Program-made: the position numbers and the translations under genes
Notes under the pieces: model-generated
The model's input: the letters and a program-made list of their open reading frames with translations, nothing else
Databases searched by the model: none
Told to the model about the DNA's origin: nothing
Assembly (NCBI GenBank): GCA_036874045.1
Contig: CM072343.1
Coordinates: 9,320,001 to 9,384,000 of the forward strand
Direction: 5' to 3'
Length of the DNA: 64,000 bases
Origin: Cymodocea nodosa
Taxonomy: Eukaryota; Streptophyta; Magnoliopsida; Alismatales; Cymodoceaceae
In this document: piece after piece, positions 47,600 to 58,184 of the stretch
Layout of the letters: the number at the start of each line of letters is the position of its first letter
Position numbering within the stretch: position 1 is the stretch's first letter

Positions 47600-49613
47600 A
47601 CATATAGTGTCTAAGAAGGGTTTGGAAGTAGATCAAGCCAAAATAGCTATTATTTTAGGTCTACCATTCCCTCAAAATATTAAGGATGTTAGAACATTCC
47701 TTGGGCATGCGAGTTTTTATAGAAGGTTTATTAAAGACTTTAGTAAAATTACCCAACCTTTGACGCAGTTGTTGACTAAGGACCATAAATTTGAATTTAC
47801 ATTAGAATGTAGAAAGGCCTTTGATCAACTTAAGCTTGCATTGTCGTCTACACCTATTGTCCATTCTCTGCAATGGGATCTACCTTTTGAGCTGATGTGT
47901 GATGCATTAGATTTTGCATTAGGTGTAGCTTTAGGGCAGCGTATAGATAGCTTGCCTCGGGTAGTTTACTATGCTAGCAAAACTTTAAATCATGCCCAAT
48001 TGAACTATACAGTGATAGAGAAAGAATTTCTAGCCATAGTTTATTCATTAGAGAAATTTAGACCATATTTGCTAGGTTCTCATGTTATAGTATATACTAA
48101 CCATTCTGCAATTAAGTATCTTCTTGCTAAGAAGGATGCGAAAGCACGTCTAATTAGATGGGTCCTTCTGTTGCAAGAATTTGATATAGAGATTAGAAAT
48201 AAGAAAGGATGTGAAAATGTTGTAGCAGACCACTTGTCTAGAATAGTTATACCACAGGATGAGATAGTTATAAACAATGCTTTTCCTGATGAGCAAGTTA
48301 TGGCCATTAGTGCTGTTCCTTGGTATGTTGATATCATCAACTTTTTGGTGACCAATCAAATGCCTAGTAAGTGGTCAGCTCAAGAGAAAAAGAGATTTTT
48401 AGCCAAGACTAGAGAATATTATTGGTATGATCCATATTTGTTCAAGTCTAGGCCTGATTGTGTGTTAAGGAGATGTATTCCTAACACTGAGGTTAGTAGT
48501 GTAATTTCCTTTTGCCATGACCAAACTGTAGGTGGTCATTTAGGTTCAGGGAAAACTGTTGCAAAGGTACTTCAGTGTGGTTTCTATTGGCCTACATTAT
48601 TCAGGGATGCACATTCATTTGTTAAGCAGTGTGGTGAATGCCAAAAAGCGGGTAGACTTACTAGAAAAAGTATGATACCGCTTTCACCTATTATAGAAGT
48701 TGAGTTGTTTGATGTGTGGGGGATAGATTTCATGGGACCATTTCCAAATTTTAGGGGTTATCTATATATCCTTTTAGCCATAGATTATGTCTCCAAGTGG
48801 ATTGAGGCTATTCCTACCCGCACATGTGATTCAAAAGTAGTGATATCCTTTCTTAAGTCCAATATCTTTTCTCGATTTGGTGTTCCTAGGGCTATAGTGA
48901 GTGATAGAGAAACCCATTTTTGTAACAAGAGCTTTGAGGTATTAATGAGAAAATATGGGGTTACACATAAAATGGTTATTCCTTATCATCCACAGACAAA
49001 TGGACAAGTTGATAATGCTAATAGACAAATTAAAAGTATCTTAGAAAAGACTGTTGGACCATCTAGGAAAGACTGGGTAGATAGATTAGATGAAGCTTTG
49101 TGGGCTTACAGAACTACCCATAAGTCTGTCCTAGGTATGCCTCCTTTCAAGACTGTATATGGTAAAGCCTACCATTTTCTCGTAGAATTAGAACATAGAG
49201 CTATATGGGCAATAAAAAGATTTAATTTGGATTTAGAGGCAGCAAAGAAGAAGAGGAGACTAGACTTATCTGAATTGGAAGAAATCCGTCATGAGGCATA
49301 TGAGAATTCTAGAATTGCAAAATAAAAGGCCAAAATATTTCATGATAAGCATATCTTGAGGAGAGAATTTGTGATAGGCCAAAAGGCTTTATTATATAAT
49401 TCGAGATTGCACATTTTTCCAGGGAAGTTTAGATCCCGATGGACCGAACCTTATTTAGTTAAGAAAGTTTATCCCCATGGTGCAGTAGATATAGAAAATA
49501 TGAAAAGGGGGGACATTTTTAAGGTTCATGGTCATCGATTGAAATTATTTTTATCTGATAAGAAGACTTATAGTGGTGAAGAGATTACTTTAGATGAGTC
49601 TTCTTATACTTGA
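47600..49613 (+). pseudogene. RNase H and integrase regions of Athila B
   Basis: RNase [41 protein letters not shown] and [20 protein letters not shown]. Integrase: [15 protein letters not shown] ... CGECQKAGR zinc domain, the core with [14 protein letters not shown] and [19 protein letters not shown], and the C terminus with LHIFPGKFRSRWTEPYLV and FKVHGHRLKLF. This is the best preserved pol stretch of the window. Confidence 0.9.
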
Positions 49614-51383
49614 GCTAGGTTTGAATGCTAAGTATTTTTAGCTCATCCTGTACTAGTAGTTTTATTTTTCTTATTTTTTTGTGCAATGTGTTTGTAGTTT
49701 TATTTTTTATTTTTTTTTTCCACTTCTGGTTGATGTTCTTTTATTTGTTTTGCTGCATTTTTGTTTGTCTTTTTACATTTCCTTTTATAGAATTGTTTGA
49801 TGTGTTTGTTCATGTTTTCAGTCATGAATTCTTACTACAATGCAGGTATGCATTTCGTTCTCCTTATATATTTTTGTGCTTTGAAGGTCCTCTTTTATAT
49901 TGGTTGCATGCATGTAGGAGTATGTTGTGATACTATCCTGTGTTTGTTGTGACTATTCGTGCTCATTTTGTGTTGCTTGTTGTTTTTGTTTTGTTTTTGC
50001 TTCATAGGTTTACTAATTTCATACTTACGAGTACATTGGGGACAATGTACAAGATAGGTATGGGGGGGTGGCTGTGAAGTGTATTTTGCATTCTGTGATT
50101 GACAATATTCCTATTAACAAGCTACTCAATCTCCATTGCTTGTTCGTAGGAGTGTTATTAGTCACGTCTTTTGTCGATTTATTTTTTGTGTTTGGTCTTT
50201 TGTTGGCATACCTAAGGTCTTAATTAATGAAGTGCTTATTTAAGGTTTATTAGTTGAACCTTAGAGGTAACACTAATAGGATAATACCCTTGAACCTAAA
50301 GGTAAGAACTTAAGAGTAAATTCAATTTTCATTCATATGTTTATTATATATAGGTATTGCACAACCACGAGGCTTTAACTAAAAAAAGAACATAACTAGC
50401 TTACTCCTTTTTGAAGTGAAACTTAAATAATAGTCTAAAGGGAACAAGTTATAATGGGTTGTTACAACAAACACAGGACAGTATCTCGAGAATGGGTTGT
50501 AACTATCTTCTTGAGAAGGGTAGTAAAAAGGGAATAAGGTGATTGCACATTCTTACAAAGGACACTTAGTAGCCAGATATGGAGGCTAAGCAACCTCTTA
50601 ATATTCGCGCAAAACCGTGTTTCTAAGTAGGAGGTAATCTTAAGGGTAGATGTAGGAAGAGAGTTAAAAAAAAAAAAAGAGAAAAAAAAAGAAAAGAAAA
50701 AATGAAGCAAGTTATAAAAGAAAAAAAAGTAAAAGAGAAAAAGAAAAAGATGAGAGGAATAAAATAAAAGAGACAATGTACTAGAGGATAGACTTTTGAA
50801 GATTATGTAAGTAACATGGATGGAGTGAGTAGGTTATTATGTGAATTTTTAGTTTTGGCCATTTCACTTACACCTATATATGTATGTACTTATTTTCTTA
50901 GGATGAAATGAGAATGAGCAATTAAGTTTAAACCTAAAAGGATAAGGGTGTTGGAATAAAGGTGGAGCCAAAAAGGTTAAACTAGGAACTTTGTAAGTAA
51001 CTTCATGCATGTTTAAGTAATCTTGGGTATGTCAACTTTTGTCCTTGTTATGTGTATGTTTGTGATTTGTGAGGCTTTGTTCGTTTTCTTTTGTTTTGAC
51101 TTTTGTTTTAGTGTTTTTTTGTTTTTGACTTTTTGGATTTTGTGGGTTATCTACTGAAAACCCTCCGGAGACAACACTCTACCACTAGGGTAACCTAGGG
51201 GTTTAACGGCTTGTTGCATAGGCTAAATGCAACCGTGATTCCTACGAAAGTGAGTTAGGATTTCCATTTTTAAATGTTATTGTATTTTGAATAAAGTCAT
51301 TCATTCATTTAGCATTTGTATGTTTTGTTCATTTTAGCCTAGATTTTGCTAAGGGATTAGTAAAGTTTAGGTATGGGGGAATT
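49614..51383 (+). other. Long 3' non-coding region of Athila B
   Basis: About 1.8 kb without a credible gene. It contains a perfect 8-bp-stem hairpin (GTACATTG GGGA CAATGTAC, 50031-50050) followed by GGTATGGGGGGGTGG (50056-50070), an A/G-rich tract (50660-50770) and the likely polypurine tract GGTATGGGGGA (51370-51380). Long T-rich runs at 49670-49800. Confidence 0.55.
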
Positions 51384-53148
51384 TGTATAGATGATATTTG
51401 TGCACATTTTTATATGCTAATTCATGCATTCTATGTCTTGAAACTCAAGTTATATGCACTTATATAAGAAAATATATGTTAATCAAATTTTTATGGCATT
51501 GCATAAATATGTGCACAAATGCACCACTTTAATGCAATTTTCACGAAACATACTATATGTTCATATGCTTGAATGTATGATTTAATAATTCTTAGGCTAA
51601 GAAAGAGATTTAAAGGTCATCAAGGTATTGAAATAATTTGATATGGCCACATATATTTTATACACTATGGTTATGAACTTGTGGACATTAAATGCAATAA
51701 TGTGACATTGGTTATGAATAATTTTAAATACATGTTACTAATTAATTCATTCATGGATGAACTTACATTTCATATTTGTAAACATGTTAAAATGAATGTT
51801 ACATACCTTAGAAATAAACATATTTCAAGTTCATAACTAAAGTTACTTTTGGCATGTATTAATAACATTACATGCATGACTTAAATGGATTTGATTATAG
51901 GTGAATGAGGGCCCTTAGATCAAGCCTTGGGATTATCAATCCTTGATGATTAAAAATCTCTATAAATAGGCCTTGTATCCCACAAGTTTTCTCCCCTCTC
52001 CAACTCCAAAATTCGGAATCCCCCTTGGTGCTCCAAGCAAGGAGGTGAAGGAGCTCCACTCATGGTGATTTCTCTTCCAAACGACTCTTGGAGGTAGGTC
52101 TCTCCACTTCCTTCTCTGGCGTTCTTCACCATTAGGGAGGTTGAATTGCTGCTGCAATTACTCCTTGAGGAGTTGAATCCATGGAGGAGAGAAGCCTTGG
52201 AGAAGACAAGTTGAGGTGTAGTGAAGTATCTTCAAGAGTGCACTCCCTTGTTCTACATGTTGTTGCATTCCTTTCGATGTTGGACCTCCAATCCATGGAA
52301 GGAACAAGCTACATTAGGCGTGGAGAATTGGTGGAGAAGGTAGACATCTTTGGTGGTTGAAGCAAGGAGGTGACGTCCCTTGTGGAAAGATCATTGGAAA
52401 TGTGAGCTTAAGGTGAGGAGATGAACTATGAGTTGAGATGGAGTTGTTTGTATTTCCTGTTTTGATGTTGTATGTTTGTTAATTGTTGTTGTTTGTATTG
52501 TCCACATATTTCCCCTTATTGTAGTGTTGAATTCTTTTGTTAGTTTTGATGAATTTCAATTCTAAGTTTAGTTTGAGTTTTTGCCTCTTATGTGTTTGAT
52601 TTTATGTGTGCTTGTGTGAATTCTTCTCAAATGTTTGTTCCTCTAACTCTAACATAGTTTAGACGTTTTTTTACTTAACTCTAACCTCCTGATTTACTTG
52701 GTTTTAATTGTATATAGCTTGTACTTATTAGATTAGAGCATACATGGATGTAGATGTATGGTTATAAGTCCATGTATGCTAGTTTTATAGTAGAATTAGT
52801 AGTTTGATGTAGTGTAATTTTATTTTCTATGTTTGTAGTGTAATAATTATTGTGTGATGCTTTCTCGTAAGTGATGGATAGAGAGGGACATGAATGAGGT
52901 TTCTCATTATTGATTCAACTCTATATGAAGTCATTTCTAACATTCACATGATTGTTAAGGCAAACATGTGATGAGAATGCATTTACACAAGGCATATCTA
53001 TAAACTCTAGTGAATTTTGCATTTAATTGTTGATCTTTGTGGACTTGACCCATTCTTGCATGCTTTCTATAATTGACTCCATGCGCTTGTGGTTATAAAT
53101 ATTAAAACTCAGTTGTGTGTTAATTTCATAACATATAAACCCCGAACA
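51384..53148 (+). repeat. 3' LTR of Athila B, about 1.77 kb
   Basis: It begins TGTATAGATG right after a purine tract (GGTATGGGGGA) and ends ACCCCGAACA. TATAAATAGG at 51961-51970 is a good TATA box, with a pyrimidine-rich start region after it, as expected for an LTR promoter. The last 400 bp match 43966-44365. The left limit is inferred from tract plus TG and is less certain than the right. Confidence 0.65.
51961..51970 (+). promoter_or_regulatory. TATA box of the Athila B LTR
   Basis: TATAAATAGG, followed after about 25 to 35 bases by pyrimidine-rich sequence (TTTTCTCCCCTCTCC) that could hold the start site. Confidence 0.6.
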
Positions 53149-54210
53149 TGGCTCCTGACAACTACTGTGAAGAGTGATTGCGTCGCGAGAAGGGAAGCCA
53201 TTTTTACCAAGCACCGACTCATATCTCAGGAGATCGTAAAGCTTTTAGCCTTAGTTTCGGGTTAATGCTAGTATGCTGAAGAGGAGATCATCTTGCAATT
53301 TTGGACTCGCAACTCTATAGGGAGAGGAGGCAAAATTGTAAGTGATTAAGTTTTTAGTGATGTAATCACGTAGCATGTAGTGACAGAAGTATTTACTATC
53401 GATAGAGATTTTTACATTTCACCTTTCACCCATTTTCATGAACATCTCAAAACAAAAATACCAAAAACAACAACTTATCTTTGTTTATATTTAGTATTTA
53501 AATGTTGTATTGTTTGTTTTGTATCGTGATTAAAGTTATCATTGTCAGTATTGTGAATGTTTTATGTTTGTTTGATTCATAAAATAGAAAATAGTATTAT
53601 AGTTTATTGAAATTGATTCGTTCTAGATACTTAAAAATTTTAATGGTTACTGTTTGAAATATTTGAATGTTAGTATTGCTTAATGATGAATCTAATATTA
53701 ACTAGCATTAAAGAACTTAATTCATGTTATTTACAATCTATGGAACTGCCTAATGGTTGGCCAAATTCCTCTGTAAATAGTAGTATTAAACTAGAAAGAT
53801 AGGCTTGTGGAGTTAACTTAAGTCCACAAGATTGGTCCGTTGAGTTAGCCATAACTCCATGAACTTAGTCTGTTGTGTTAACTATAACTCAACGGAGTGA
53901 TTACTGAACACATTAAGTATAATATAAAAAAAAACGAAACAGTACACAATTCTTACTCAATTCTCTATGGGATCGACCTGTACTTGCACACAAATACAAT
54001 ATACACTATGCACTTGCAGTTAAAATACAAATTGGAATTAATATTTAATTTGTGTGAAAGGTTGTTTGTTTACTTCTAAAAAGAAATTATTGATATAAGC
54101 ATAAAGACAAATTAACCAAGTTAAAAACAGAAGTTAACAAATACAAGTTTTCTAGCATTGTTGCCTCGAAACTAAACAAGTTCTCTAGTGCCGCCTAAAA
54201 CAACCAAACA
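53149..54210 (+). repeat. 3' LTR of Athila A (right of the nested element)
   Basis: It matches 10920-11783 and, reversed, 1941-2905. It ends CAACCAAACA and is followed by TGTACAACAC of the family B LTR. Athila B precedes it and hides or replaces the LTR start. Confidence 0.85.
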
Positions 54211-54640
54211 TGTACAACACTAACTTAATGAGTTCGTCTCTACTTTTACTCACTAACTTAATGAGTTCTCATGTGACCTATTTTAACCTTTAAGCCTCTA
54301 ACTTAATGAGTTCTCACGTAATCTCTATACAAATAACACTCTAACTTAACGAGTTGTCTAAACGTGCACTATTCATGATATAGAAAATATAACTTTAAAA
54401 CATATCATGCTTTACAATAAAAACACGCGTTAACTTAACATTTAGTTAAATGAGAAATTAATGCAATGAAATGACTAGTTATTAACTTAGTATAATTTCA
54501 AATCCAATACAGACAAGTATTATATCAGTAAGCTTTTTCTATATTAATTGATGTTTTTAATTTCTTTTCACAAGCAATAGTAATTGAGCAAATATGATTA
54601 CTTTCATTCAGCACACTTCATCAAAACAAAATACTCAACA
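54211..54640 (-). repeat. Family B LTR end fragment (right border of the large insertion)
   Basis: It duplicates 36287-36720 and matches 31720-32149. It ends ATACTCAACA (the LTR start on the minus strand), followed by TGAAC, partner of TAAAC at 21273. Confidence 0.85.
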
Positions 54641-54830
54641 TGAACCTTGCCAGACCCAAGGATATTTGTTTTGCTTTTATTTCCAAAGGTAACTTGTCCG
54701 TTCTTGGTCTTTATTACTTCTATAAGTAATCATATATCTCTAGTCATGTGGCTAGATGCTCCACTATTCATTATCTATTTTGATGCTCCACTATCCATTA
54801 TCAAAGGTAACAGTTAATAAGTGATTTTAT
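54641..54830 (-). pseudogene. Copia protease remnant of C3
   Basis: It corresponds to 4865-5050 of C1, with the same KQNILG / VTFGNKS-like and GASSHMT-like blocks on the minus strand. It is broken. Confidence 0.6.
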
Positions 54831-55439
54831 TTCTTGGAACCCATTTCTAAGTGGGTCCAAGAATTTTAGAGAGAGTCATATCAAAATAATCAATATTTTC
54901 AAACTTCAACTTATCTATTTTTTGATAATTATTCCTACGTTTATTTCTCTTAGTATTGTAATTATTAGAACATTTATCTCTATGTAAACCAAAGTTGAAA
55001 TTTTCATTTCTAACATTATTTGATTATTGATCCTAATATCCGATATTTTTTAAATATAAAGAAAATTGATCAAAAATATTAAAATCCTCAAATGACTTAA
55101 CCTAATTTTTCTAAATATTTTTTTGAAATTCTTGCATCGTGTGTTATGCTACATTTTATCAATTTGCATATATTTATCTCCCTTTTTAATCACATAAGGA
55201 ATAATTTTTCTTTTACTATTCTTAGTACTAGAAATAAAGACATTATTTTTAACAGTACCATCATGCAATATATAATTTTCAGAAAATGCATCGTGTAAAC
55301 CAATAGTTTTTCTATATTTGATATTTTACTATTGAGTTCATTTGTTATAGTTTGACTATTATTCCATTTACTTAATGTAGCCTTTTGATCGCAAACCTTA
55401 ATCTTTAACATATCAATTTCTCAATTTAAATCAGTAATA

Positions 55440-56806
55440 GTCAATTTCAATTTTTCAACTTCATAGATCATTTTCTTTTTATCAGCAATTAAATTTTCAC
55501 AATTAGCATGCAATTTTCTTTCTATTGGAGTAAACTTTAAAATTTCCTATGCATGTTTTTGTTTTTCTTCTTTAAATTTATCCAACGTAGAGTTTAGAAA
55601 ATCAATCTTATTTTTAGATTCATCTAGCATTTTCCTAGTGTTCTTTCCTTCTATTTTTACTTTCTTATATTTTCTAGCCAGTTTATTGTATTCAACAAGT
55701 AATCTATCAAAACTAGCATTTTGATCAAAAGATACCTTACTAGATTTTGCCATAAAGTATATGTTTGCTAGATTTTCTTCTGAATCTGATTTTGATGAGG
55801 ATTCATTATCTAATGTTGAATCCTTTGTTTCTTCACTTTGTGAAGCTAAAGAGTCATCCCATGTCACTTTAAGTGTCATTCTCTTTCTGAATTTCTTATT
55901 CCTGAAATTCCTCGAATTTTTCTTATCTTTTTTGAGAGGATAATCAGTTTGAAAGTGACCCAGCCTGTTGCACTTGTAGCATACGATTTTGTCTTTCATG
56001 AATGACTTCTTCTCCATATCTCCAGATGTCATTGTTAACTTGAAGTTCTTGCATTTCTTTAACAGATTTATAAATTTTCTGGTCAACAACAGTTAATCAT
56101 CGTCAGAATCACTAGTGACTTCTAAGACTTTACCAGCTTCAAAAGCCAGATCTATTCTAGGATTCTTCCCTTTTGGATCTAAATGTTGTACTTCACATGC
56201 TGTCAAATTGCCTATGAGATCATTGAGAGTATATGTATTTAAATCTTTGGACTCTTCAATTGTTGTTGTCTTTTGAGCCCAAATTTTAGTTAAAGATCTA
56301 AGGATCTTTCTTACCAAGTCTTTTTCCTCAAATTTCTTGCCTAAAGATTTTAATGAATTTACAATCTTAAGAAAATAGGAAAACATATCAGAGATACATT
56401 CATTTTCATGCATTTTAAAAAGCTCATATTTATGTAATAATATATTAATCTTAGATTCATTGACCTAGTTAGTACCTTCATTGGCAACTTCTAATGCATG
56501 TCATATCTCATATGCAGTTTGATATGCAGAAACTTTATTAAATTGATCATGAGATAAAGCACAAAATAAGATGTTTAAACCTTTAGCATTCAGTATCATT
56601 CGCTCCTTTTCATCAAAAGTCCAAGTATCATATGGAGTCGTAACTAACACTATAGGATTGCTAATTATATGTCATAATTTGAAATCAATTGACTGAAAAA
56701 ATACTTTCATCCTATATTTTCAGTAGCCATAATTGCTACCTTCGAATATAGGAGGATGATTAATGGTCTGTCCTTCAGTCATAACTAAAATTTCAGTATT
56801 ATCCAT
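55440..56806 (-). pseudogene. Copia gag of C3
   Basis: UBN2 blocks (HENECISDMFSYFLKIVNSL), basic region, CCHC knuckle (CYKCNRLGHFQTDY region), acidic SQSEETKDSTLDNESSS and a coiled-coil tail. The start is the ATG at 56806, below the primer site. It is broken. Confidence 0.8.
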
Positions 56807-56879
56807 TTTAAACAGATGATCCTAAGTAAATGATAGGAAAAACTGATTCCTAAATAGAGAAATGAAAGCTCTTGACTAA

Positions 56880-56891
56880 GCTTTGATACTA
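56880..56891 (-). other. Primer-binding site of C3
   Basis: Minus strand TAGTATCAAAGC, initiator-Met tRNA type. Confidence 0.75.
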
Positions 56892-56893
56892 GT

Positions 56894-58180
56894 TGTAGGA
56901 TTGTTGTATCACAAGAGGGGGGGTGAATTGTGTCTTTAGTAATTAAATTACCAGTAGATAAAACAAGAGCATAAAACACTCGTAAATAAAAATTCTATTG
57001 TTTATAAACTTTAAAGAAAGAATTTACAATTTCTTTTCACCTCAATTCCCTTCTTGTCGATTTTGATATAGTAAGGTTTGATATACAATTCAAATAGAAA
57101 AATGAAGTCCTTATTCTAAGCTAATTTCAAATTGTATAAAACTTGATCTTTATGCACGTAGCTCCTTTTCCTTCCTTTTACTCAACTTTTGTATCTCTTC
57201 TTCTCTAGTTGTCGAATTCCAATACTTCTTGCGTTTGCAGCTCCTTTTCTGAAATTGCTTAGAATTCTGAACTTTTTTTGATGTTAGAGAATTTTTCTAG
57301 ATTTGATATGCAATTGAATATTCAAATTTGATATTTGAGATTAGGATTTTGAATATTCAGACTTTGTCTTTCAGTTTGTGTTTGGGGATTGGGATGATCG
57401 TAATGCAGCTCGTACCGTCTATTTTTAGTAGTTGAACTCTAATTTCACATTCAGCATGTTCATCCACTTAATTTGTAATCCATAATCCACGTACTAATCT
57501 CGAATTCAAATTATCCATGCTTTCCACTATCTTTTTGAATTTCCACTATCTCCACTATCATTTTCAAATTTCCACTTTCTCCACTATCATTTTGAATTTT
57601 CACGATTTTCACTTGTAGATTCACTGAAACTTTATCTTCTTGGAGATTTGTAGAATATCTTCTAAGTCACCATTTTAGTCGAACACTTATCATTTAAGTC
57701 TTGTAAAAACTCGAACACTTATCTATAACTCTTCGAGTTTTTGCACTTGCAAAACATGTGATTAAACAAAGAAAACTTATCTGTTTGTTAGTCATTTTAT
57801 AAAACTTGAACAGTTATCTATCCATGTGTATAAAAACTTAAATAGTTATCTAACTCTTCGATTTTCATTACTGAACGCACATGGAAAACACGTGACAACT
57901 TAAAACATTAAAAACACACGTGCAGATAACTTAACTATATGAGTTTTTAACATAACTCTTCAACTAAATCGAAACGTTAACTATCTGAAAATCTAACTAT
58001 CTAAAAACTTTAACTATCTGAAAATCTAACTATCCGAAAGTTAACTATCTAAAATTTTAAATGAAACTTTTCGATAACTTGTCAACATTTAATTACGTGA
58101 CTATTATACTTAGAAAATATTATTTAGACTTATTTAAAAATGTTAATAAAGCATTTATTATCAAAAAAAAATTCCTAACA
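56894..58180 (-). repeat. 5' LTR of C3 (family C)
   Basis: About 1.29 kb. The plus strand reads TGTAGGATTGTTGTATC ... AAATTCCTAACA. It carries TAACTCTTCGA (57726, 57851), the CACCCCCCC box and CACGTG sites, as do the other family C LTRs. Confidence 0.85.
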
Positions 58181-58184
58181 ACGT

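Larger units (their letters stand above)
43966..53148 (+). mobile_element. Athila B (Ty3/gypsy), nested in Athila A
   Basis: Plus-strand element. It has a 5' LTR remnant (43966-44365), primer site, a 0.9-kb leader, gag-pol from 45283 to 49613, a long 3' region with a G tract, and a 3' LTR. The 400-bp stretches at 43966-44365 and 52749-53148 differ at about 17 positions (about 4 %), roughly 1.6 million years at 1.3e-8 per site per year, so it is younger than Athila A. It is broken in only a few places. No clean target duplication was seen. Confidence 0.85.
36721..54210 (+). mobile_element. Athila A (Ty3/gypsy), interrupted by Athila B
   Basis: Plus-strand element. It has a partial 5' LTR (to 37218), primer site, a short zinc-knuckle gag remnant, protease, reverse transcriptase, RNase H and integrase (to about 41900), an inverted-repeat block, and a Glu-rich third region (42673-43960). 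Then comes Athila B (43966-53148), then the rest of the 3' LTR (53149-54210). Order PR-RT-RH-INT and motifs fit Athila. The partial LTRs differ at about 32 of 486 positions by my eye alignment, that is 6 to 7 %, or very roughly 2 to 3 million years at 1.3e-8 per site per year. The coding region is broken in perhaps ten places. Confidence 0.85.
54641..58180 (-). mobile_element. Sirevirus family C, copy C3, 5' half (partner of 14460-21277)
   Basis: From right to left: 5' LTR (56894-58180), primer site, gag, linker and protease, stopping at 54641 exactly where the other half begins (see 21277). The family order of C1 (4860-8353) is kept. It is broken. Confidence 0.8.

Noticed and set aside
50462-50776. 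Minus-strand open frame rich in Phe and Leu, membrane-like
   Set aside because: It arises from an A/G-rich low-complexity tract on the plus strand; no family resemblance.
52000-52400. A host gene start after TATAAATAGG
   Set aside because: The stretch lies inside a region bounded by a polypurine tract and an LTR end; the short open frames there (both strands) have no recognisable protein features. It is read as the LTR promoter and leader.
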